From positions 6,277,501 through 6,341,500 of the forward strand of contig NC_092572.1 of the NCBI RefSeq assembly GCF_037975245.1: a DNA stretch of 64,000 nt. The letters run 5' to 3'. Position numbers and translations under genes: made by a program. Under the pieces are notes generated by a model, which did not search any database, was not told the DNA's origin, and was given only the letters and a program-made list of their open reading frames with translations. This DNA is from Apostichopus japonicus. Lineage: Eukaryota; Echinodermata; Holothuroidea; Aspidochirotida; Stichopodidae. Shown piece after piece: positions 1-11,850 of this stretch (position 1 is its first letter; each line of letters begins with the position of its first letter).

Positions 1-942
1 TTATCATATGAAAAGACAGATTTGTGCTCCATTCAATAATTTGACAATACCTTTCTTACAATATTCAGAAAGCAAAGTCAGGAAGTGGAAAGGCGTACAA
101 TTCCATGTTGACTGTATGTGCAGTGGTCACGTCATGCACAGTGTATTAGGTGTATTAGGGGAGACCCACTGTTATGTACAAGAATGCATTAGGAATTTAG
201 CATAGAACTTTTCATACTTAAAAATGTATTTTTCTACCGTAGATGAATGTTCTGGAATGACATTTTCAGATCTATTGTTGCATAAAATAAGAATAACAAT
301 TCACCACAGTTGATGGTTAAAATACCCTGACCTTTTTGTTTATCAATGTTTTACTGGTGGAGTTTCGGAAATTACAAATCGATAGTCTTACACTGATAAT
401 TCGAACGACGGTGAGAAAGCGATTCATTAATTTGATCTTATCATGGAGTACTCCAGATACAGCAGTACAGCAAATCTTCAATTTAAATATCATACGCGAA
501 GAAATAAATTGTAGAGTAGGAAACATTAACAGTATATGTACTGTGCAGGGAACATGATTCTTGACACAATATCATTAATACTTTGGCAAAGTCATCCTTG
601 TTCTACAGAGAGGACATCTGTTAATTCCATTTGCCTATCATTTCCACAGCTCCTATGTTCCATTTGATAAAATATCACAAAAAGGTGTTAATTGAATCTG
701 GCTAAAATCGGCTATGCTATTATAACACGATTTTGCTATTCAAAGTGTACAGCAGACACAGTATGCATACTCTACTGCACTTGTTAATTGACATTATACA
801 ATCTGCTTTTGTATGGTTTTTAGTAGTGCTTGAAAGTGCACATATTTTTGATAAATTCGGCCATTTGAAAAGAAATTTATGCAGTCCTGATGACGTTGTG
901 TGTGTTGGTGCGTATGGGTGTGACGCTTTGTTTATAAACATG
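1..942. other. non-coding flank, nothing recognised
   Basis: AT-rich sequence with only short reading frames that lack protein-like composition. I see no exon, RNA gene or clear repeat here. Confidence 0.5.
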
Positions 943-1850
943 ATAACTCAAGGAAGGTAACGTTGATGAAGCTCATACTTGGCATGTAGAAGTCCCATAT
1001 TAAGTAGAAGACCCATAGCATTTTTGGTGGAGGTCAAAGGTCCTATGAGGTCACCGGAGATCAAACGTAAAACCTTGTTAACATGATATCTCAAGATGGG
1101 AACTTTGACGAATCTCATACTTGGCACGTAGATGTCCTATTTTGAGAAGAAGAACCATACTGCTTTTGGTGGAAGTGAAATGTCATTAAAGGTAACCAGA
1201 GGTCAAACTGAAAATCATGTAAACAAGGTATCTCAAGATGGTAAACTGCACCGAATCTTATTTGTGGCATGTATATTACCTATATTGAGTGGACCTACCC
1301 TATTGCTTTTTACTTTATTGCCATTGGAGGTCGCCAGAAGTCAAACTGAAAACATTGTAACACCATATCTTAAGATGAGAATCTGCAACGAATTTCATAT
1401 TGGTATGTGAATGCTACTTATTGAGTAGAAGAATCACTATGTCTTTGGTGGAGTTCAAAGGTCATTTGAGGTCACCAGAGGTCAAACTTAAAAAGGCGAC
1501 GAGTCGAACTACCGAGCTCAGATACAACTGGTGTATCGTGAACAACTTGCCGCTTAATGTTACGATGACACAAGCATATCTGTATACTTTAGATCTAACA
1601 CGCCCATGGTCCCTAACTCAATTAATGACACTATTGTTGAACAAGTATCTTCATGCAAGTTTCTTGAGATAAAGTGCCTTGCCCAATGACACAACGTAGT
1701 GATCTGGCCTTAACCACTAGACGACACGGCCTCAGGTGGAGGTCAAAGTTCATTTAGGTCACTAGAGATCAAATTCTAAAACATGATATATCAAGGTAAG
1801 AATCATGCATACTTATCGTACATGGTGTGTGGATGCATCACATTGAGTCA
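943..1850. repeat. degenerate ~140-bp tandem repeat array
   Basis: The phrase 'atctcaagatgggaa' or a close variant recurs near 943, 1088, 1228, 1368 and, after an interruption, near 1786. Each copy is followed by a 'ttggcatgtag'-like block and then by 'gaggtcaaaggtca..gaggtcaccagaggtcaaac'-type blocks. The spacing of about 140 bp gives four adjacent diverged units. A fifth unit is separated from them by the SINE-like insertion at about 1495-1735. Short reading frames through the array are fortuitous. Confidence 0.75.
1495..1735 (-). mobile_element. tRNA-derived SINE insertion
   Basis: On the minus strand the segment opens at about 1735 with 'ggccgtgtcgtctagtgg' and 'tagtggttaagg', which resembles the 5' end and A box of a tRNA gene. 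It continues with 'cattgggcaaggcacttta', a block common in deuterostome SINEs. A 'gttcga' B-box-like motif lies near the far end (about 1508). It splits the ~140-bp tandem array in two. No target-site duplication or A-rich tail was clear, so the ends are approximate. The order of A box, core and B box is unusual for a simple tRNA head, so the element may be rearranged. Confidence 0.5.
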
Positions 1851-1968
1851 AAGACACGTTGTTTTCTGGCGGAGTGTGTATTGTCATGTACTGTAAACTG
1901 TAGACTGGCCTGTGCTTATCATGACTTAGTGTAATTGTGTTTTATTTTGTATTTTTCTTGCATCGTAG

Positions 1969-3205
1969 ACAGCCACCTGTTTTTGCGAAATTTAGTGATA
2001 CTGGCAATTTCCATCCGGCAGAAAGTACTCCTTGGATTGTAATTGGTGACACCACATCTAATGTGTCATCAAATGCCGTGGCTGTAGGCCCACAAGTACA
2101 CCGTCCATCCTTCCAGGTTCAGAAGACAGATAGTGTCACCTCAATTAAAACCACACTCTTGCCAAATTTAATGAGGGAGACTCAGCCAACACCAGTCCCC
2201 AAATGTTCACCGATTCAGAGAATTGTATTTTTAAAAACGCACAAGACAGCTAGCACTACCATGGCCTCTGTATTTGAGAGGTATGGATACTATCGCAACC
2301 TTACGTTTGCAGTCGGCAAACGCCATGTGCTGTCCTTCGAGTACAAATTTTCGCGTGGGAACGTCATGAAGTTTCCCAAGATGAAAGGTAAGCCATTCGA
2401 TATGCTCACAAACCACGCACGTTACAGTAGAGAAGAAATGAACGCAGTCGTTCCAAATGCAACCTACATTACGATATTACGAAAACCCGAGGACCAAGTA
2501 GACTCCGCGTTTGGATATTTTGAAATGTATCGAGGAATGAAGATAGGAAGTGAACCAAACCCTCTGGAGACTTTCATGGACGACCCGATGAAGTACTACA
2601 AAGGTCACAAGTACCACATGTGGCAGCTCAGCCGCAACGGGATGTTGTTTGATCTCGGGCTGGACCACAAGTACGATGAGGACGACCAGAAAATCAACGA
2701 AAAGATCAAAGAACTAGCTGGCGAATTCGATCTAGTGTTGATATCGGAATACCTCGACGAATCCCTACTATTAATGAAGAAATTGTTGTGTTGGGAATAC
2801 ACGGACATTGTGTACTTATCGAGTGGTATACGGAGCAAAAGCCACAGGTACGACAAAGATAGAGATTTGAGAAATAAAATACGAATGTGGAGCCACGGAG
2901 ACGTACTGCTGTACGATCACTTCAACAAGACTTTGTGGAAGAAGATAAGAGATTACGGCCCTTCTTTTCAGACGGATCTCAAATATTTTCGCGATCTCAA
3001 CAAGTCCGTTTACGACGAATGTGTCAATCCCAGCAAGTGGAACAAACACGACATACGTGAAGATAAACTCATTTTAAAGAACGATTCAGAATGGTGCAGA
3101 AGTGTGATACGAGCAGACATGGGTTACACAAAGATGATAAGAAAATCAATGGTTGACAGATTTGGCCCAAATGGTATTCTTGGATTTATTAATTGGTTGT
3201 TTTAA
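1969..3205 (+). CDS. galactose-3-O-sulfotransferase (GAL3ST family), terminal exon
   Basis: This is the last coding exon of a Golgi type II sulfotransferase that moves sulfate from PAPS to the 3-hydroxyl of galactose on glycolipids or glycans, as known for galactosylceramide sulfotransferase and relatives. The 5'-phosphosulfate loop is visible as FLKTHKTASTTM near 2230-2263. The 3'-phosphate motif is ITILRKPEDQVDSAF near 2470-2515. Potential N-glycosylation sites include NLT, NAT and NKT. The reading frame has no ATG near its start; its first in-frame codon is GTG inside a pyrimidine-rich tract. A strong acceptor (ttgcatcgtag) ends at 1968, so the exon begins at 1969 in the middle of a codon. 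The cytoplasmic tail and membrane anchor must come from an upstream exon outside this window or unrecognised. The exon supplies about 412 residues and ends at TAA. The exact acceptor sugar cannot be told. Confidence 0.85.
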
Positions 3206-6200
3206 TTCTCAAATAGGAAATATTTTTATAAATGAAGTTTGTTAATTTACATTTAAAAAAAAAATTCCACCACACACTCTAGTTCTGTATATGATATTTC
3301 TACAACTTTTTTTTTTTAAAGGAAATATTTTAATCTTTTAAAACATCCGATAAGCATCCTGTATGTTTCCTTCCTTGTGATATTATTCTTCGTGCCTTTT
3401 GAAATTTCATCAAATGTAACTTTTTTATTTTGAAGTCAAAGTGTGCTGACTTCAAGTTCTCTCACCTTTATGTCTTCACTGCTGTCATCTTCATAAGCCA
3501 TTATTCGTTTCTCAAAGATTTTTACGTCTTCTTCTCAAAACTTGTTCTCTTAAAACGTAACACACTGTCACATTAGAATTGATTGGCCAGTTTTTTTTGC
3601 TATTGATGATAGTAATTTGGGTCATCTTTTGCATGAGTGAACAAGCCTCTGTGTACTAAACGTTTATTCCAGGAAACTATTCAGATCTAGTACAATGATG
3701 GTGGCAAGTTAGTAGGAATGTGCCAGCATTATATAGACAGGTATATGGGTAGATTGAGAATGCTATAGAATTGCTCAGTGTCCAGATAATCGTACTATAT
3801 GTGCTAATAGATGCGAAATATTTTCTTTACGATCTGCGCTAATAGATGCAAACTTTTCTGTACAATGGATGAGCCAATTCAGGTAGAATAGTTTGGAGCA
3901 AACACCTCACCCTTAGCTGAAACATCATGCTGTAAGGAGGCATACGATTTAATTTTCAGTTTCAACACATGGCATGGGATTTAATTCTGATGAGGGTAGC
4001 TGTTTCATGGCAGTATTGGATGTTAACATAAACGTATCACTGCAGCTGTACTACGTGGCTTGCAAAGAGAACTTTGACATTAAAACTGTTTTTTAAAGTA
4101 AACCTTATTTGGTTTAAGATGTTCTATAAGTAAAAGCAGTAGTAAAGGGATGTTAATTAATCCAGAAATTTAAAGACCAAAATTTAGGAAAAGTTCATGC
4201 AGTTTTATTTTGGGAATTATTAAAAAGGTTTAATTTTTCTATGAACACATATATATATTTTAATATTCTAAGTTGAATTTATCAGCCGCAATATATTTGG
4301 TCCACATGTCATTAATTTTATGCTATTATTTTGGAAATGTGGCAATAGGCAAATCATCTCAAAATTGGTTGTAGTGAAAGCATATAATATGACATTGTGA
4401 ATTGGGTTTCAAAATATTATAAATGTTTATTGGGTTTCCTTTCTTGTTTAATACAGTGCCACTTGTATATCAGTTTGGATCCCACTCGTGACTTTTATCG
4501 GACTCGGCGTAATCAATCCACACTGACTGTGTAACATGTATATGACTACAATAACCTAAACAAATACTGAGAAGCGTTGTACACTGGAACGTAATTGAAC
4601 TTAGAACTGTTAATATTGTGTTCACAAAAAATCATTGTTAATATTAGGTAAAGCAAAATTATCGATGTATGACGGTCTACCTAGCTTTTCTAAGGTAAAC
4701 AAAACGCTTGGGTATTAAGATAGGTGTTACAGTTTGTAAAACACAATCTATGTAGATCGTGAAAATTGGTATTAAACTTTGCGTTTTACCTCAACTCCAT
4801 GATATAACTTGGTTAATATTGGACAAAGTTATTGATAATTGATTATTATATTCAATTATTTATTAAAGAAAGATGAAACAATGTGCAACTTTGATTAATT
4901 AAATGCATTATTAAGCTTGTACTTTGATGTCGTGTTGAATTTCTTGTACCGTGTCTTTGGTCGAATAGCCTCTATTCGAACACGCATATTTGCACCTTGC
5001 TCTTGTAGGAGACACACACATGACAACCTAATACAGTCATGAGTTAACACGAGGCATTGGCTGTAAAACAATATACAAAAGTGGCATAATCTATGCACCA
5101 TATTTTATTCTTCGTCTATAAATTTGCCTCTACCAACATATCAGACAGAGTGGTGACATTTACTAACCTGAAAACGTGAGAGTAATGTCAGAGTTGTTAA
5201 ATTCGGATATCCCGTTACAGTCATACACTTTGTTTAGCAACTGGGCACTCTACATGCCGTAGTATGATATCTAATCTAATTACATTTTAGGTTGCGGTGT
5301 TCGGATTCGAAGTGGTAACCAGCTGTAGTTCTGAGGTCACTATTTCAAGTCCCATGAAAAAGGGCCTTATGAAAATCTGATTTCGTCGTAATAACTCTTT
5401 GTATCGAGCCAAAATATTCATACCTATGATAATACTTTTTAACATTTCATGATTTTATTATTGCAATATTGCCTTTTTATTTTAAAGATGAACTCAAAAG
5501 TTGACAGGAACTTGCAAAGCTTGGTCGATATCTACGCTATCCAGTAACAGTTTTTTCTTTCTTTTCTATAATGTAAGCATATTATTATTTTTATTTTCGC
5601 TCTTGTCCAAATGTAAGGAAAAGAGACAGATCATATATATATATTCTGTCATGACCTATATTTGAGGTCACATAAAGTAAATGAGAGATGCATTCTACCC
5701 TTTTGAGAATATTCTGCAGATATATTATTGTCCACACGTCCATATTTCTGTTTTCTATTTTTTTTGGGGGGGGGGCAAACTATACAAACTATTATTTCCC
5801 CCCAAAAAAGCTGAATATGTAATTAGTAGAGAATTCAAGTTGATTAAGCAACAAGTATAACTTACTCATCTTCCAAATCGAACCCACAATGCTGAATCTA
5901 AAAACATGATAAGTACTTGAAATGTAAATGCTCTGTAAATATATATTATTATATTTCTTTTATGTGGTCCTTTTATCATATTTATACATACAAAGTTCTA
6001 TTATGTTAAGTACCATTTTAAGATAATATTTTGACATCTCAGGTAGTCCAGTGACAGTTAACCATGTAACTGAAGTTTTGTCTATAAACTTCTCATTTTT
6101 TTTATCAGTCCTGCCATTTGAATGTATGTGCCTCATCACTATAAAAAAACAATAGACTAATCAGAAGCCTTTAATCAATTAGTGATCACTGTTACCATGA

Positions 6201-6950
6201 AGTCATCAATGAAGCCTCAATATTGTTTTGCATTCTGGTTTAAATATTCCACAAACACAGCTCTGCATTTCAAATATTGAAGAACACAACTCAGCGGTAA
6301 TTATAGCCTATTGACTTTCCAAATTTATTTCAATCTCGTGTCATTGTTCATTTTAATTTAAAAAAAAAACATCTGCTTTATGTCTTAATTTTTCAAAAGA
6401 AATGTTAACAACTTTCTAACATTGTAAAAAACTATGTATGCCAAGGATGAGCATAAAAAATGGAACAGGAGATGGGAGGAAAGGAAATGACACCGTTATC
6501 CCGCGTATGTCGTATAGTTTTCGAACAAACAGATGAATAAACTGCTCAGTAGAAAATTGCCAAGGCCAAAAATAGAAGCTTAACTGAGCCTCTGCAGCGT
6601 TGCTGCTCTTGTTTTAATAATAATAATAATAATATTTTAATAATAAATAATAATAATAAAATCAAATCATAATTAACAATTAATAATAATAGTTTGGAAA
6701 GGATGGGATGTGTTCCCCGACGGGCGTTGACTCCAATGGTAGCGGAGGGGGTCTTATGGTCCCTACATCTCAAAAAGATATAATTTATGACGTAAAATGG
6801 TGCATCCTGGGACATATTTAGGCTATAAGGTAGGTCTACCACCAAGGATTGTGGTAATAAATACTTTTATGGGATTAAAAAAGGAAGGGTTTCTTACCAT
6901 CCCAACCCTGGATCCTAGCCTGGAGGTACAGGTATACCATTTAATTCCAG
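3206..6950. other. 3' flank and non-coding DNA
   Basis: This AT-rich stretch follows the sulfotransferase stop. It holds short homopolymers, a T/G then C/A foldback near 5759-5810 and a (TAA)n microsatellite at 6616-6660. No coding exon was recognised. Confidence 0.5.
6616..6660. repeat. (TAA)n microsatellite
   Basis: Runs of taataataat with small interruptions; it continues imperfectly to about 6690. Confidence 0.85.
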
Positions 6951-7060
6951 GAAGAAAAAACTGTGTCATGATCAGTTGAGCAGAGTGGTAGGAATTTTTC
7001 GTCTTCCACAGTGTATCCAATGACGCTTAGGTTGGTCTCCAATGCAGGTGTTGGTTTGAT
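6951..7060 (-). CDS. possible terminal exon, downstream of the SAMD3-like fossil
   Basis: On the minus strand a good acceptor (gtatttacag) precedes 36 codons of mixed, protein-like composition (including VIGYTVEDEKFLPLC), ending at TAA. It lies downstream of the decayed SAMD3-like gene at 9.1-14.7 kb and could be its last exon. I cannot show similarity for this piece alone, and it may equally be a chance open frame. Confidence 0.25.
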
Positions 7061-8350
7061 CTGTAAATACAATGAATAGTTTATGAATAAATTGTTTTCA
7101 AAAAGGATGATAAAGCACGGATATGTAGGAAGATGAATGTATTGCTATTGGGAGCTTTTGATTTTGTTTGATCTTAAATGTTTACATAATCCTTAATACT
7201 GTCTGTTAACCTTGGTGAAGGTTGATTTTAGCACATAGCAATAACATACCGTTTTAGTGGGAAACAGTTGGTAATAAAACCTTGTATCAGTCAGCAGCAC
7301 TCCTCCATAGGGCAACTTTGATGTCTTCTGTGTAGTAATATGTTATTACATATGACGATTGTGGTTTGACCGTCACCCGTTTTGGTTTTTCATCCTTGAT
7401 GTACAATAATTAATTAATTATTTTGACTTTTTTTATATGATATCTTACAACCATTAGACATTGGGTATAAATTTCAATTGATCAAACCAAACAATTTTAG
7501 TCTCCCTAAATTAAATGTTTGAGCAATGATGCGGTAATTCTTTGACTCAAACAGCTATTGAAATTGATATGATCATGAATACCAGTAACTACCTATTAAG
7601 GTAAGAAAAAAGGATATAATCGTCTTATTTACAGTACGGGCTTAACAAATACAGATATATAGGCTGTTTATTTTATGTTATAAAATATTTACCCCACATA
7701 CGCAAGCAGTTTTTCTCAATTTTCTAACTATATCCCAATATTAGTTTCACAATTAACACTACAGACTTTTTAAAGGATTAATGCAGTCAGTAGTTGCGAT
7801 TCCTCTAATTACACTGCCTTTTTCATGTATAGTCTGTATAGAAATAGGCTATTTAGCTCAAGAATTTCAAAGATGTTCCTTGATAGATATGAAAGAAAGA
7901 ATGAATAACTAAAACAAAATACGAATGTGGTGATGAACAGCTTCATTTCATATATGATAACATGTTGTAGACAACATGTAACTTGTGCCCTTTATTGATC
8001 CTTTTCATCATAACTAACTGTAAGAGTCAAACAATCTAAAGTGAGATAAAAACTTATTTAGAATTTACTGACAATTTGGAAAGGTTACCAATATATGCAT
8101 GCCTACACTTACAACTTGTATCCAAGTTTTCGTCTGTGAATGAGTACATCCCTCAATGAATCAATTAGGCTGACACAAATAAAACATTACATATGCATTT
8201 CCAAGGAAGAGCAAATGCACAAAGAAAGTAACATGGACATTAAACATAGTAGTCATTATTACATATTGTGTCTGAGTATACATTATAACCATTACCTGTG
8301 TTCACTTAGGCTTTTTTTGATATCCAAACTATTGGCAGAGTTCATTACAG
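7061..8350. other. non-coding, nothing recognised
   Basis: AT-rich sequence with no protein-like frame or clear repeat. Confidence 0.4.
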
Positions 8351-8355
8351 TCGAA

Positions 8356-8720
8356 TGCCTATGAATATTTCTTCCTTTCATCTCCTTTTTCTAAAACATA
8401 GCAATCCAAACTAAGATAGAATAACTTAACTTATGACACAGTGACTATGCTTTTGTTTGAGTAAGTCTTTCTTTCTATGCCATGAATTTGTGTTCCTTAT
8501 GAATTAAACGTAAAACATATCATTACAAACTAACACAGAATAAGTAAACATATTACAATATGCCTTTGAATGTGTCTTTCCTTCTATGGCAGTAACTTGT
8601 GTTTCTTATGAATAAAATATAAAACATATAAGTCAAATCTAACACAGGATAAGTTCACTTAGTATAATATGCCTGTGAATGTTTCTTCCTTTCCATGACG
8701 TTAACTTTGATTTCTGATGA
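8356..8720. repeat. degenerate ~110-bp tandem repeat
   Basis: The block 'tgcctttgaatgtgtctttcc' or a variant recurs near 8356, 8449, 8561 and 8670. It is accompanied by 'cttatgaat..aaaacatat..aactaacacagaataag' in the same order each time. The period is 109-112 bp between the better copies. Confidence 0.65.
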
Positions 8721-9107
8721 ATCAATGTGTTGATTGCAACTGTTACTTTACTGTCCAAACTAAGCATTGGATTTTATGCCATTAGCTTGTTTTCATGGTT
8801 TGGACCTTTGGGCTCGGTTCTTTTCCCATCGAGGTTGAACGATAATTTTTTGAGATGGAGACAGTAATGAAGTGCAAAGTAGAAATCGACTTCTTATGGA
8901 AAGCTACTTATGTTGTTAAGCACAATTTGTTGGCATCTATATCGATGGAAATTTGAGAAGGGTCTTCTACATAAAACAAGAATCCTCTGACTCTTATTCA
9001 TCTCAATTTGAATTTCTGACATGTCCCTAGCAATCGAAAGTACAACTGGTTAGTGATTCTGGTGCATGTATACATACAAATATACACACGTTCACACAAA
9101 ACTACTG

Positions 9108-9182
9108 CTAGAATTGCTGCTCTTTGTAGTAGTACGGCAAACAGCGAAGGATAACAGCTCGTTCTGCATTAGCATCAGGTTC
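9108..9182 (-). CDS. possible exon of a SAMD3-like C-terminus
   Basis: A strong minus-strand acceptor (tttttttcctctgcag) is followed by 24 codons reading EPDANAERAVILRCLPYYYK and then a stop. The pattern of a charged run followed by 'A..LR.LPYY.KE' recalls the segment in SAMD3-like proteins that reads roughly 'alr.LP.yLkE' (family knowledge from memory). It lies downstream, on the same strand, of unmistakable pieces of that family at 11.8-14.7 kb. The assignment is inferred from order and strand. Confidence 0.35.
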   Translation of the reverse strand, partial: EPDANAERAVILRCLPYYYKEQQF

Positions 9183-9766
9183 CTGCAGAGGAAAAAAATC
9201 ATTCATTGAATTAACATTTCAATAGTCAGTAGAGCCATCTATGTATAGGCAATGTTTAGAATACATGTTTGTACTACATTTTATCAGACTTACCAGGAAT
9301 ATTCACAAGGATAATAATCACCATCTTAATAAAGAACTGATATCCCTGTGTCGACAAATTAACTTTAATCTCCGACATCGTGTAAAATGGTATCTTATAT
9401 GATTTGATTTAATATATCTTTTATTGATATATCCATTTTATTTTCAGTTGACTAACATTTTGAAAATTGGTGATTGTGTCACTAGCGTTCAATTGCCTTT
9501 TCTTTTTATGGCATTTATCTGTCATGTTATTTTCTTCTATTAAAAATTGTATTTTTTACTTATACTGGAATGAAGGAAACAGACACTGAATTATAATTAG
9601 ATCTTACAGCAAGGACATGCTTCTTATGAATATATGTGTGCAACTAAAAAGAGGTTCTACCACCCCTCACCGTTCCCCTCCCGCCCGAGACCCACAGATG
9701 TTCAAACACTTACTAATTGGATGCCAGCATATACAAAGTGAAATGATTTAAATTGCCATCAATTTA

Positions 9767-9934
9767 TTATGCACAACCAACATGAAGGTTCTGCAGCTCT
9801 GCTCGAATTTTGTGTGCATTGAAATCTTGGCCCTCTTTAGTAAATTCTGACATTCTATCCTGATGTTGATCAAGGAAAGAAAAGAATGTGATCTCCAGGT
9901 TATCACTAACACGTCTTGGAAATTCAGCAGAAAG
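9767..9934 (-). CDS. possible exon, SAMD3-like fossil or separate gene
   Basis: A minus-strand acceptor (tttttcttttgtatag) precedes about 55 codons of plausible protein, including ITFFSFLDQHQDRMSEF and FNAHKIRAELQNLHVG, ending at TAA. The frame is the one following the acceptor, not the longer overlapping frame. It sits between the SAMD3-like core (11.8-14.7 kb) and the exon at 9.1 kb on the same strand, so it may belong to the same gene. I found no clear donor joining it to the next exon. Confidence 0.35.
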   Translation of the reverse strand, partial: LSAEFPRRVSDNLEITFFSFLDQHQDRMSEFTKEGQDFNAHKIRAELQNLHVGCA

Positions 9935-11850
9935 CTATACAAAAGAAAAATCTTATATTAACCGAGTATAATTTCAGTATTGTTACCATGATTTTAAGAG
10001 CTGCGTTGGCGGGACGCAACGTCTTAAAATTGTTGCATCCGCTCCGGAAAAACAATGCGTCCCACAGTCCTCCATGGAACTTGCACTTAATAATACCTCT
10101 ACAGGAGCGCACAGTACTTAGTAATAATAACACCTGACAAACCATTGGTTGTGTGCAACGGATGCCTATAATGATAGGTCTATAATGTGCAAACAAATCA
10201 AATAATGAAAGCTGTAACTATAGTGTACAATATCAAACTTAATGTTAATGTCCTAAGCGGAAATTTAACATATATGCTGGCCTATGCATCATGCTGTGCA
10301 CACTTCTGTCGGGGGTAAACAACTCCTTTACATAACGTCTATGAAAATACCCTGTGAATGTCGGAAACCAATTTAAAGGAAAACGAGTGCCTAGAGAGAA
10401 AATGCAAGAAGAGAAATACCGCATTTTTAACTGATTTAATCGAGGTCCTACATTTGTTTTATTTTTGTTAAAGTTGAACAACCTTTCCTTTTTCCCCAAC
10501 ACTAAAAGCAAGTCGGCACAGGCCTAGTCAGTTCCGACCCTTTTCTCATTACATTATATGAATAACATTTTACGCAATGTCGCATAAAAACTCAAGCGCC
10601 AATGGCTACTTTTGTCGGGATTATGAAGTATATACAAAACATATTAACTGAATCACGTGGTCAAAGGACCGCAAAAATATATGCACGTTTGCGATGAAGA
10701 AATTCACATTTTACTTTAGCAACTCATCATGCGGAGAGAATAAATATATTGTGAGATTAAAAATCCCTTTCGGTATCAGAGATGTTAGCTTCCCACACAA
10801 TTCATAAATTGTCTCAACTTATAGAATTTTGTGATCAAAAGAATGATTCAAATAAACGTGATATGTTTAAAAACAAATTCAACTACGACTTATTACCACG
10901 AGTGCTCCTTTGTCATATGCGTGTGAACAACACCTTAAGTTATGATATTTGAGTTCACATATGTGATAGCCTTTGTGTTCATTGAGCACTATAGATGAAA
11001 GATGTTTGCACACAGGGACGCCTGCAATCAAATGCATCATTGACTGCTTTCAGCATGGACATCTTTGAAACGGGAGTGTCGTTAACCTTGTACTTTGCGG
11101 TAAATTGTTATAATTTATTTGTTATCAAACAAACTCAAACATCTACACAAAGGATTGGAAGAGTTTTCTTTAGGAGAAGTTGCGGTTTTTTGAAAAGAAA
11201 TAAAGATATTCATTCCAAAAAGTGTTTGTTAAAGTTCCGAAAACATGCTATTGGAAACCTGCTCAAATCCCGAATCCTGCGTCATTGTATACTGGTCCTT
11301 TTACTTACACATTTATTTTACACATATAAAGTAATCGACTCCATTTTTGTGCACTCAAACATGAGACCAATACCAATTTAGTATATCATTTCGCTTGGAA
11401 GTTTCCTTATATTTGAAGTTTACTCTTTTAGTGTCCAGAATGACCACCAACGTAAGGAGTCAACGCAGTCTTACACATTAAGCCACAAATAGTATGAATA
11501 TTTTCTTGTTTAAAGCCAATGCTCTGATAGGTTGCTGCTATATGTCATATGGTAGATTCTGTGGCATAAACCGTAGTGGCTTTGCAATTTATTTAGATAC
11601 CGTGTGTATATGGTAATTCCTAACAATAACTACATTTCAAGTAGATTCTTCCACTGTTCAAAGCTGTTTCAAAATTATGGTTACAAAGATAAAATTGTGA
11701 TCATAAGATGTCATTTTGTGGAAGCTTCCAAGCATCAGCAGTTTTCGACAATATAGGATTCATGTTTTTTTTTGAAGTCCATTGAACATTACCAACAATG
11801 TAATTTAATTATATTGTGAGCATTCAGTTTTCAGGAATCACCAATAATCA

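Noticed and set aside
10995-11381. 128-codon plus-strand frame
   Set aside because: No recognisable domain, composition like translated AT-rich DNA, and it lies on the strand opposite the decayed gene that spans the region.
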